A stretch of DNA of 64,000 nucleotides from Triops longicaudatus (taxonomy: Eukaryota > Arthropoda > Branchiopoda > Notostraca > Triopsidae): contig JAGQDJ010000122.1 in the NCBI GenBank assembly GCA_022885665.1, positions 124,001-188,000 on the forward strand. The letters are read 5' to 3'. Shown piece after piece: positions 39,301 to 58,801 of this stretch; the first letter of the stretch is position 1; every line of letters starts with the position of its first letter. A model generated the notes under the pieces. The model saw nothing but the letters and a program-made list of their open reading frames with translations. It searched no databases and had not been told where the DNA came from. The translations under genes were made by a program, and so were the position numbers.

Positions 39301-41389
39301 TCGTACGTCAGATGGTGATCGGTAAACGGGTTGCAGTTTCCGGTTTGGTTAACGACGTTGACTTGGCTGCGTTGAACGCGGACGCTGTATTCCGTGACAC
39401 TCCGGATGTCGTCCACATAACTGGTGAAAAATAACTACAAAATTAACAAGTTCTTAACGCTTTTGTATCCAGGCAAGAAAACGTTTGCGAATATAACCGT
39501 GGAGAACGGTATACAAGCCAGAGCTCTGAATGGAAAGCAATTCGACGAAGATATTCTTCTCACTGATGGGGATCAAGTGGTCAACAGCTTTATTGTTGTT
39601 GCTGGTACTTTGACCGCAAACGCGGAGATCGATATGGACTATGTTAACGACATTGCGAAAGAAGAATTGTATAATGCACCCGCCGCAGCTGCACAAATCG
39701 TCCAAGGTATTTTGCTATTTCAGAATCTATTGTAACCATAGCCTATTGATGGTTTCAGGAATTTTTTTAACCTAAAATATATTATTATTATTGCACTTTC
39801 CGTAATGTATCGTATCAGGAAGCGTAACGTTAAACCAGGATGTTCACGTTGAGAACTTACGAGTCGAGACAATCAACGATCAGTCTTTGGTTGCTTTCTT
39901 TGGGAACGCTGCCTTGAAAGGAGCGTCGAACACCTTTACGCAGCCCGTAACACTCGAAAGTGTGGTAAGAAAAAGATTTGTTTTTGATTTGTTAAAAATA
40001 TAGTATTGAAATAACTTAAAAACTCGCTTAAAATTTTGGAAAATATTGTGACACTGATGTATTCATTTGTAATAGGTCATTTTCGAGGGAGATTTGACGT
40101 TAAGCTTGTTAAACGGCGAAGATTTCTCAAACGAAATGAACGATTTGGTGCTAAAAGATCAAGACGCTACAATAAAGGGACCTGTTTCCTTTGACAAGGA
40201 GTTAATTCTCGATAAAGCGAGCATAGGAACAGTTCAATCGCGTACCCTTGCTCCCAACTTCGTAAATGTTTTCGAGAATGCAGTCTATATCGATAAAATG
40301 GAACAAATTATCAGAGGTAATATAATTTTCCGTACTTCATATACTCTTGTAATTATTGCACTTTCACATACTCTTAAATCGGGCTTTAAGCTTGCGTAAA
40401 GAAATTCCCAGCGTTTGCAAGAATTTTCTTGAACCAACTTTCGCTATTTTGTATAATTCAGTTAATTGAAGAATTCCATTATCAATTGTTTTTAATAACA
40501 AAACAGGCAACCATACAATGCTGGATGTGGTCTTCAAGGATAATTGTAACGTACGTGGCGTGGTGAACGGCGTTTCCATCCCTGGTGGATTGATCTTATT
40601 AGCACACGAACAACAATTCACTGGCGTTAAGACGATTCCCGGTTTTACAGTGCTCGATTCCATCAATTTTAAACCTTCAGCTTCTGTTAACGGTTATCAT
40701 TTGTTCAAAGAAGCTTCGAACACTCTTCTAGTAACTCCATTTTCTATCAAGTATTTACTGTTATCGACTAATTGTTTCGTATTTTGAAGGTCAATGGCGA
40801 TTTTATTCTGAAAGGCCCGAAAGTATTGCAAGGTGAAGTCCACACGGTAAATGCGAGCGTGTACAATGTAAACGGCCTATTATGGAACGACGAAGTAATT
40901 CCTATCAAAGATACGCAACAGACAGTTACGATTCATGGTAATCAATTTTCCCAAAAATTCTTGAAAAAATAAAAATAAATTATAATGCAGACTTAAAAAT
41001 ATATTTAACAATATAGGTAGTCCGACTTTCACCAGCCCAGTACACGTTGTGAAGAACGTTGAAGTCTCTGGTCAAACCAACGGTGTTAATCTCTCGGAAC
41101 TAAACTCGCTGGCTCTTTACAGTGATAAGCCCATTAACTCGACAGGTTCTTGGACTCTTCCCAGTGCCAAATTTCATGTAAAATAATCACTTGCGTGCTA
41201 CTATTCCTTTAAATAAATTATTCTAGGGTGATGTGCTGCTTTTGGAGCCCTTTAGCTACCTCAACGGACATCTAGTATCGGATCTACTCCACACCGATAT
41301 GCTGGGAAATTTGGCTCTTCAGATATCTACCAGCTTTGTATGGCATTTATTTTAGTTTCCTCAGTTTTTTTAACACCTGAACGTAACAC

Positions 41390-41453
<64 letters not shown>

Positions 41454-43194
41454 NTTTTTTTTTTTAGAATATCGTCGACCAAGCTAATGACACTCTGACA
41501 GAATGGGAAGGGTTACTTGCTGACGCGTATTTCAAAATAACTGCGTTTGATTTGGCTCAGAGCATTGATCTCCGTTTCCAAACCTCAGCTGTTGCCGAAA
41601 TTCAAGTAAAAGAACCGAGTTTGCTTATGAACTAGTGTTATATCTTCGTCCCCCGATACTATAGGTGGATTCCGAGCGGTATTTGCTAGTTGGTACCAGC
41701 ACGTGCTCTTCCTTAGTCTACGTATGGAATACTGCCTTGGGCCAGTTCGTATACCATTCCATTGTCAGCAATACGGGAAGCGTGAACCAATGGGTTATTG
41801 CCGAAGGGCGCGGCGTTTTCGCCGTTGCTACTCGTAGACCAGAATGCAACTTGTTTGGCATCCGTAGCTTCGTCATAAATAACGGCACTGCGTTAATCAA
41901 GGTTAATAGAGACCTCCAAATTTTCATCCAACAACATATTTATAACGTTGAATGTGGTTCTAGAACCTTGGAATGGACTTTGTGGAAGCTGGTTTATTCG
42001 CAGCAGGCAACCAAGTTCACTTAATCATGGGGAACGCTGAAAAATTTGTCACGTACCTTGTAAACGAAGGCGGTTTAACCGTTCTGTCGACCATAGACCG
42101 TTCCGTTGGTAATTATACCGAATACTTTTGTGTAGTAAAACGTTATTCCTGCTGTTGTTTGTTCTCAGTTTTTATATATTTTATTCAATCGTTTTATGAC
42201 GTACTTTAAGCACTATTTTTCTTACATAATTTTATTTTGTTTTCTATTCTCTAATTTTATTTTTGCTTTTTTTGTAACAAATTAGAAATTATTGCGCGGT
42301 CTGACGGACCCATTCCGTACGCGGCCACGTGGTTTGAGGGCGTTTTAAGTGTCTGGGGACTGAATCGAGCCGCCATTGTCAGTTTCCCTGTACTCGAGTT
42401 GCAGTGGATGCGATGGGTACGCGTTGTGGATGCGTTTTACCTCCTCATTTCTGAAAGTCCGGAACCAATCAACGGAGGGTGTCTTGGCATTAAGGTAAAA
42501 CGACTCCTACTCTCGCAGTTCTTATCTATCGTACTAACATGTACCACTTTGTTCACACCTAGGTCTACCGTGTTATGCCCGCTTTCGCGAGATTATCACA
42601 GATTTTACCGCATTGTTCGCCTACTGCCGTTACTAGTCTAGAATTTGGCAATTTCCCTGATTCGATGTTATTGGTTGGTGATGCGGAAGGGACGCATGTG
42701 TATTATCACGAAGGTACGAAATACTGTAAATATTAATAAATATAATGATAAATAATAATTGTATTTTTCCGTATTTGCGTTACGTTTTGTGCTATCACGC
42801 ATATTTTCTGATTCTGTGCATGTGTAAATCATTTTTATTCTGTCTTCGTGTTTGTTCATGACTAGTTTTTTTTATTTATAATTGCTTTGTTTATTTTTCG
42901 GATGCTTTTTTACGTGCTATATTTCATTCTTTGTTTATGACTGGGTTCATTTGTTGACCAAATTTTTTATTCTGTGTTCTTACTTCTGCAATTCCGTCTC
43001 TTGTAAAACGAACGTTCTTAGGTGTTCTTGGCTTCGCTAAGCAAACCACTCTACCGTTGAAGAAACCTCGGTCATTGCATGCAAGTTTCGCCAAGCAGCA
43101 GTTACGGGTATTTGCCACAGCTTCGGATAAAGTGTATGTGATCAATGGCCGAGCATTAGGGTCTTACTTTAATGAGAAAGTCCCTGTGGTATAA
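33306..43194 (+). CDS. Large secreted protein with tandem V-x-G-x-x-L repeats and an EPTP-like C-terminus
   Basis: Not firmly recognised. 34 exons join with perfect phase into 6,117 nt, 2,038 residues. First exons 33306-33410, 33479-33662, 33760-33933, 33989-34137, 34186-34355; last exons 41665-41901, 41964-42108, 42286-42494, 42563-42713, 43022-43194. Signal peptide MGSFLFTLLFHLFFSVVFA; furin-type RRHRR at residues 70-74. Residues about 75-500 look like a beta-propeller-type region (repeated YxxLL...xYxxxG strands). A helical, coiled-coil-like exon (35937-36207) follows. Then about 1,100 residues of repeated units, each with a beta hairpin such as GTVNGLHPQDVL, GKISGRDIEEF, GLIDGRDPSKL, QTNGVNLSELNSL. 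Residues about 1735-1990 resemble EPTP/EAR units (RYLLVGTS...LVYVWNTALGQFVYHSI). An extracellular matrix or eggshell-type role, for example the arthropod Nasrat/Polehole/Closca group, is a guess. Confidence 0.85.
41393..41465 (+). repeat. T-run (with one N) serving as polypyrimidine tract
   Basis: Sixty-one T, an N at 41454, then eleven T, running directly into the acceptor TTTTTAG|AAT of exon 29 of the secreted-protein gene. The N marks an unresolved base, so the length is not reliable. Confidence 0.9.
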
Positions 43195-43400
43195 GTCACG
43201 TTACAACTCGGCTAAAGTTCAAAGTTTTCTGTGATTTTTCAAACTGGTTATTCTTATAGACAGTTCCGAGCTCTCTGATATTGTTCCAAATAATAGTTAA
43301 TGTTACAAATGGTGCTTGTTAAGTTTTAAAGTTTTTGTCGTTTTTAAAATGTTTCTAAAAGTTTTTGCAGTATAAAAGAGAAAAAAGCTTAAGAAAAATT

Positions 43401-43406
43401 AATAAA
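43401..43406 (+). terminator. Poly(A) signal AATAAA of the secreted-protein gene
   Basis: Canonical AATAAA about 207 bases after the stop codon at 43192-43194. Confidence 0.55.
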
Positions 43407-43450
43407 AGCTACCTAAGAATGAAAAAGAAATGACATCGTGTCCCGTTCGT

Positions 43451-43456
43451 TTTATT
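43451..43456 (-). terminator. Poly(A) signal AATAAA for the most distal last exon of the myofilin-like gene
   Basis: Minus-strand AATAAA about 340 bases beyond the stop at 43795. It lies only 45 bases from the plus-strand signal of the convergent gene, so the two 3' ends probably overlap or abut. Confidence 0.45.
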
Positions 43457-43794
43457 CCCACTCGAAAATTCGTTCTGTGATATATTCATAGTTCGTTTCT
43501 TTGCTCAACAAAGCTTTAATTGAACGACAAGAAATAAGGGCAACAACAACGCTATGTATGACATTAGTAAGAGTCCATGCAAAAGAGACACTGTTTCAGA
43601 GCTCGCGAGGTATTAGTTTACAATGATCCAAGAAGAATCAACAAGAACACGTGGAGGGTTAAAAGCGAAAGTACGGTACAATAGTTCGTCTTTCTTCGGG
43701 TAATGCCGATTCCAAGTTTCCGTGTCGAGTTTGAACCCAAATTTCGTTTCGTTTACCAGACAGTCCAGTAACCTAAGGTGTGGATCGGGGGGAT

Positions 43795-46620
43795 TTAATA
43801 ACGTGGCCAGTAATGTGCTAGACGTAATAGACAGGGAAGAAAGGACAAACACAAACAAAGGTCCACTCAGGATCACTCTAGGCTAAAACCACCGGACGTA
43901 TTAAACACAGCGTCAGTAAAAAAATAAAGCAGTAAATGTACAGAAGAGATAAAAAGGCGTGTGTTCAAGAAATAATGTAAAGTATCAAATTTCTTTTAAT
44001 TCATTCTTTTAGGCAAAAAACTTTTTCAGAAACCGACGTTTCTAATAGCCTTGTGTTCCGTGATTTGTAACGTCAACTAGGATTATTCCTGCACAAATTG
44101 TTTATTTAATTTTTCTTGACTATTCCATCTAGTTTTCGTGTCAAAATCATAAAAAAATCTTGACAAAAAAAAATATCATAAAAGTACAAACGTGCTTGTT
44201 AGCCTGCGAAAAATACGGAACAAATAGAAGTCTTACCATTGTGTCGCATGGGATGGTAACCCCAGAGATAAGTGCGTTTAATCGGGGACAAGTAGCTGTT
44301 ACGCAAAGCGGGCGCACCACGTGCTGACGAGAAGGGGTAGTCAATGGGACGCAACTCGGGATAACGCCACCACCAAGGTTCACGGATAGCTGCAGCAGGG
44401 GAATCCCACCAAGGATCATCAAAGAGACTAGGACGCCACAAATGATTGGCCAAACTACGGCGGCCAGGACCAAACAAAGGGCGCTCTAAAAGGACATACG
44501 GTAATGTTGCAGAACGTGCGCAAAGAATTGCTCCACATTTCTTCGCAGAAGATTGCTAAACTGTTGTGGGGCTAAAAAGAGTTGCAATAATCTCATGCGG
44601 AAAATGCTGAATCGGTATGCATCAAAGCATGCGCTTGTATTTCTGTAAGGGAAAATCCTTTGAGGATATTCTTTAATTTTTTTTTATTTCAAGATCCGAA
44701 AAAAATGAATAAGCAATTTGGCTGGTAAAATCTCCTCACCATGCGAGTACTACACTGGAAGGCTATGGAGGCTAGAGACTAAAAAATCGGGACAAAATGA
44801 CGCCAAAAATGTTTCTCTAAATATCCAGGAAACCGTAACTGGTAGGACGCAAGTTCAAAACCGAAAAAAATAATCTAATTTTGTTCCAAGCGTGTAGTCT
44901 CGTGGACGAAAAGGTCCAAAGATCCAATGGCATTGAATAAGACGAGACTGAAAGGATCATGGGCTTCCACAAAACTCCTCAGAGTCTGGATAGCCTGTTG
45001 GGCTTCCGCAATTGTTGGACCAACTTTGGAGGCCGCAAGTCGAACTCGTGGTTTTTGGCCGGGTTTGGATTTTCCTGCAGGCGCATCCACTGCGAAGCCC
45101 ACAATAATACACAACAAAAAAATCAAACGATTCTTTACCCCAAAATTTGTCTCAAAAATAAAAAAGAATGACTTTTTGCTACGAAAACTGAGGGCTCATT
45201 GATTCAAATATTTTCTTTCCTAATTGAATTACAAAAATCAATTCAACAAAGGATGTGAGTTAAATATATTAATATATTCGCAATTGTTAATAGATATTGG
45301 CATTTAAAAAGCGAAATCACCATGAGTAAATGAAAGCCTAACAAAGCCAGAATTATGAGTCAGAATGGTTAATGAGGAAAAATCACAACAGAAGCCTTGG
45401 TTAGATCATGTTTTTTGTTGTTTTTTTATTTAAACTTTGGTTTGGCGCGCAGTTTCATTATGTCTGTTGGGCGATTTTTTTTAGAAGCTCGGGAAAATCG
45501 CACGACGTAGCTTACTCAATCCAAGCAAATCGTCCAACTCAGCTTCCAACGGCAACCTGCGCAATTGAGTGCGCGGGACCGAGTAAGAAGGCGTGGCAAT
45601 CGGAGCCGGAGCGGGGCTAGTAGCAGCAGCAGGCTTGCTAAACGGGGCGGGGCTTACTGCGCGTTTACGAGGTACGTAAGTAGCAGGACTTTCGAAGGAA
45701 TCGGAAGGCGCGGTTTCCGGAGCAGTCCAATCTGTATATACAATTATTATGTGTTATATTTACAAAGTTTTGACATATTTCCTTATCTTTTTTATGTTCT
45801 AGAAACGTTCTTCCCAAGCTTAGTTTTCATAGTTTTCAATGTAATAGTTTTGTTTTTGAGATCGTTTTCAATTTATTGGTTTTGTTTTTGGCACAGTTTC
45901 CAATGTAACTCTTGAGCATGTGTCACTCTTAATGTAACTAAAGTTTCTCGTGTTTTGCCTTTCTGATTTGCAAGAACGACAACTTTAAGAAATTAACACG
46001 CATTTTACAATTATATCTGTCATTCTTGCAAATCCTTCTACTGAACCAAATGTGGGAAACGCTTGGTACGGCAAATGTTTTGATAGCGCCTCTGGTGGCA
46101 AGACCACGAACCCTCTTTGGCATAAGTCCTTGGGGAAATCGAGTTATATGACAGCATGGTATACCTTGCCATGGCTTGTCCGAGTCCAAAATAGGTGCAC
46201 CACGAGATCCTACGACAAGTCCGCGTGGGTTGTAGCCATAAGTGTCGGATGCCAAGGGCTTGAAGCGAAGGCTGGCACTAGGCGGTACAGATGACGACCT
46301 AGGAGCAATACGCGACAATTCCTTGCTCGCAGGGCTGAGTTCAGGTACCAACACGGTAGCAGCGGGTGCGCGGCTCAAAGATCCGCTACGAGCTGCCCTG
46401 TTAGGTCCGGGTGAGCGGATACGACGGCCCGTAACGGGGTCGTAGCGAGTATCCATGTCGCCTAATACCAAAAGTCCCTTATTTTCACATTCTATTTTTC
46501 CCCAGGTATTTTGTCTTTACCATGGAGTCCTCGCATGTACCAAGTCCAGAATCGCGAGCGTTGTTTCAGGGGTTGCTCCTGTTGGGTGAAATACTCAAAA
46601 TGCCGCTTCAGATTCGACAT
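43795..46620 (-). CDS. Small aromatic/Pro/Arg-rich protein, myofilin-like (tentative), distal isoform
   Basis: Minus-strand exons 46620-46521, 46461-46165, 44485-44237, 43817-43795 give 669 nt, 222 residues, in frame. Common N-terminus: MSNLKRHFEYFTQQEQ, then RSRFWTWYMRGLHG, then RYDPVTGRRIRSPGPNRAA and a Ser/Ala/Pro-rich stretch ending SDKPWQ. The distal exon is rich in Trp/Arg/Pro (RPSLFDDPWWDSPAAA, REPWWWRYPELRP) and the last exon adds AHYWPRY. There is no signal peptide or membrane segment. Alternative last exons, aromatic tails and a short basic N-terminus recall insect myofilin, a thick-filament protein; this is from memory and unverified. A 3' splice-like site 8 bases before the ATG (TTACAG|AGAACA) suggests an upstream non-coding exon. 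The minus-strand open frame at 43613-43876 is then untranslated sequence. Confidence 0.65.
44685..44690 (-). terminator. Poly(A) signal after alternative last exon B
   Basis: Minus-strand AATAAA about 185 bases after the TAG at 44877-44875. Confidence 0.45.
44875..45089 (-). CDS. Alternative last exon B of the myofilin-like gene
   Basis: Acceptor CTTCGCAG|TG, phase 1, so it joins the common exon at 46165 to give ...KPWQVDAPAGKSKPG and ends ...ETTRLEQN at a TAG. With the two common exons the frame is 612 nt, 203 residues. The content (Lys/Ala-rich start, then a likely helix IAEAQQAIQTLRSFVEAHD) differs entirely from the other two endings. A minus-strand AATAAA lies about 185 bases downstream (44690-44685). 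Confidence 0.6.
45425..45430 (-). terminator. Poly(A) signal after alternative last exon A
   Basis: Minus-strand AATAAA 51 bases after the TAA at 45483-45481, supporting use of this exon as a true 3' end. Confidence 0.5.
45481..45731 (-). CDS. Alternative last exon A (proximal) of the myofilin-like gene
   Basis: Acceptor TATACAG|AT, phase 1, joining the common exon to give ...KPWQDWTAPETAPSDSFES. An Ala/Pro/Ser-rich region follows, then the ending LRRAIFPSF and TAA. With the common exons: 648 nt, 215 residues. A minus-strand AATAAA follows 51 bases after the stop (45430-45425). Codon structure and the in-phase acceptor are the evidence; there is no recognised domain. Confidence 0.65.
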
Positions 46621-48357
46621 TGTTCTCTGTAACTTTCAAAAATAGAAACATATTGAAAAAAGATTCTTACTTAGAAGTTTTAATGCATGGGGCGAGTTAC
46701 GTCAGCATGAACAAATAAGGTATACGTAAAGTGGCCAGTTATTTTTCCTATTATTGCTGCAGGGCGAGCTTTCAGAAATTTCAGATCCCCAAGTACTTAA
46801 AATAGCTCCGGGCTAAGCCCAAGTTCCAAGGTTAGTATGTCAGCAAGAGCTGGAGGTTGCCGATGACGTTAAAAGCGAAATTCTTTTTGCGTTTGTTTGC
46901 ATTTGGGGCAACACATCCTTTTCGTGAAAAACAGTTACAACGCTTGCCCAAAAAGAAATTATCCCGTTGAACCCGACAGCTCTGGTCTAACATTAGAATC
47001 ACCCTCCGCTCTGGCCAGTACTTCTTTTCCGCTTTAAAATTATATTGTAATGCAGAAAAACGGAACAAATGTTACATAAACGTGTTTACAAGCACACTGA
47101 GTGGAGTACGAAGAGGTATTAATTGTTAACTCACCTTTTACGACGTAACGAATCAAAAATCTTTCAAGTTCGACTAGCAACACAGTTGAGTACTGGCGAC
47201 CTCGATCTCACGCTCGCGACTGTATAAGTCGAACTGTGAGAAATCTTGGGTGGGCGCGTTGAGTACTTAGCGCCATGCTGTAGTAGCGACAGAAATGCGA
47301 AGCATGCAATGTGTTGCCACTAAATGGTGACAAATTCTTAAGAACTACGTCGGGAATCACAGGCTATTTAGCAGGGCTCGTCACTTAATCGAAAGTAAAT
47401 ATTAACATAGTTAAAAAATAATGTTGCAATTTTTGAGTAACAATACCGAAGAAGTTTAGCTATGTGTTGTTGCAGTAAGCTAATGAGAACTATTTTTTAG
47501 ACGGCCCACACATTTGGATTCCAAAGTCAAGGACCAAGTATGTCTTGTCTTTGTGACGAGGCGGTCTAAACATAGCTTTTCGGGTGTTAGGTCTGTCTGC
47601 CCATTGCCAAAGGTAGCCAAGGCTAAAATACGGTCAAACAGCTGCATTTACACTTCACGGAAGAAGAAACGAGCGCAGCTTTTGCAAAGCTCCCATTGCA
47701 GAGAAAGCAAACATCTATGTGCCAAGTTCTCCTTACAGCTAATTTTGAGAGTCTTTTCATTGACTTTCTGTGTACTCCACAATGGTGTAACACATAAGCT
47801 ATATTATTAGAATATTTTTCGAAGGCTACATCGCGCGTTGTTTCTCGCCTAGTTTCTGTGTTTCGGAGAGAGAAAACAGAGTTTCAGGAAACGAAAATAT
47901 AGTACGATCCAGCTCCGAGTTTCTTGGTGAATCAGCGGACTATTATTGCGCGCTCCGCAGTCAACCTTGAAGACCGGGGGAAAAAAAGAGAATTCTTCAG
48001 TGAAGTACGGTCTTCCCCACCACCTAGGAGCAGAAATCAGAAGAGCGCTGGCGGCTAATTTCTCAACTGCATTTACAGCTACTAGAGTTCGCCTCTGTCA
48101 AGTTGGCCATCTCTCCATAGCTACTGCCTTCGACACAAGCACTTCGCTCTTCCAGATGCGTCGCTCTTCTGAATCTCGATTTTTTTTTCGCCGTTTCAAG
48201 TTGAAGAAGAAATGTTCAGAATTGCTGATAAGGCACGTCATACGTCATCGGCACCCATCAACGCAACCTTCTGTTAACGTGATAATTAATAGATTCTATT
48301 AGATTAGGACTCCGACTCCTTCAAAATAGTCTACTACTGATCATTAAAACAGGCTTT

Positions 48358-48375
48358 GTTATAGCGAGATTTTAC
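48358..48375. repeat. Inverted copy of the 10892 transposon-end motif
   Basis: The reverse complement, GTAAAATCTCGCTATAAC, matches the start of the 10892-10913 motif at 17 of 18 positions, indicating the same repeat family at two places 37 kb apart. Confidence 0.5.
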
Positions 48376-48730
48376 TTCGAACGAAGTTTGGTTGTAATGT
48401 AATGTTGGCTAATGTGGAAGAGGTCGATATACACCCCCACATAAACCTACAAAGAACTACACCGAATAATATTCCCGTTCCCAAAGAATCTCCGCCATAG
48501 CAAGAATTTTGTCGTTTCTTCGCTCACCTTTCTCGTGTATCTTTCGTCTTTTCACTTGGTGGCTTTCTTTATATAGCTTAAGGCAACCCTATGATTGATC
48601 ACGCCTCCAAACACACAAAATTACACCAATAGAATCTGCAAGTATGGCTTTCCGTACTCTAGGACCGCCCCTCGGTGCAAGAAATACTTTCTGTCCAACC
48701 TTTCTGGAAAATGTACCATGACACAGTCCT

Positions 48731-48966
48731 GCGCATTACATTAAAACCTCTAAATCAATTTGAAAAAAAATCACAACGGACACCCAAAGGGACGGGGACT
48801 GTCCGTTGTAGCAGATGGTCCGTAATAGCCAATTTTGATTTAATGCATTTAGTTTCGCCCGGATATGCGAAATTTTACACATTATCGATTGTCTGTTATA
48901 AATAATATCCATGATATAATTATTATAATGGTACCCATTAATGCGAGGTTTTGCTATAGCGTAAAA
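48731..48966. mobile_element. MITE-like relic of Tigger/pogo type
   Basis: The left side has 'ATTAAAACCTC' (about 48740) and the right side the imperfect inverted partner 'GAGGTTTTGCTATAGCG' (about 48945). Between are 'GGACTGTCCGTTGTAGCAGA' and 'GGTCCGTAATAGCC', strings typical of degraded Tigger-like elements. No transposase. Boundaries are approximate. Confidence 0.4.
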
Positions 48967-49527
48967 ATCATACAATACATTAACCTTCCAAAAAGCTAGA
49001 AGGACTGGTCCAATCTTACGGATGAGTTTTTCATATTCCCTCCAACGTTCGAGGTTCAGATTTTAGAAAGCTAGTTACTAAGGCCGCCGCTTCGTGGCAT
49101 CAGAAACGCTTCATCTCGCAATTTGTTTACACGTCCTCTTGATTAGTCTTATCAATGCTGTTTGATGACTTCATTGCGTCTAAAAGGATTCGTAACATGT
49201 GTATAGTCATTGCGATTGATTCTCTCTCTCCAATGACGTAAAAAGTTTGAAACTAAAGAAAACCAGTGAGATGTCACGTTTACCGCATTAGTGTTCCTAT
49301 TTCCCAAGTATTTTTTTGACTCCGCCCCTCGTGCATCCCGCCTTGCATGCCTTTTCCTTCCGAACGCCAAATCCAACGCAAGAACTTCGTTTTGCTGAAG
49401 TGAAAAGACGAGAGATCCCTGGAGAGTTTCTCTCACTTGAATCAGTTGGGTTTTGAACGTACCACATTACACATTGACAGTGTTGTGAAGGTGTTACGTG
49501 GATATTGTCCAAGTTGTATGTAGTGAT

Positions 49528-58801
<9,274 letters not shown>

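Larger units (their letters stand above)
46621..49527. other. Divergent intergenic region between the myofilin-like gene and smooth
   Basis: 2.9 kb between start codons on opposite strands; it should hold both promoters and 5' untranslated exons. It contains transposon-terminus-like sequence (48358-48375) and a MITE-like piece (48731-48966). No coding exon, including any RRM1 exon for smooth, was found. Confidence 0.55.

Noticed and set aside
41902..41963. Read-through of a 62-base segment in the secreted-protein gene
   Set aside because: It has GT...AG ends and its removal restores the frame through to the final stop; retention leads to a premature stop.
43613..43876. 87-codon minus-strand frame starting at GTG
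   Set aside because: Phase does not fit the preceding exon; a 23-base terminal exon inside the same stretch fits and makes the rest 3' untranslated.
44927..45202. Plus-strand frame opposite alternative last exon B
   Set aside because: Shadow of the minus-strand coding exon, which has the correct splice phase.
47946..48302. 118-codon plus-strand frame upstream of smooth
   Set aside because: No ATG start in context, no domain, no splice partners; looks like chance.
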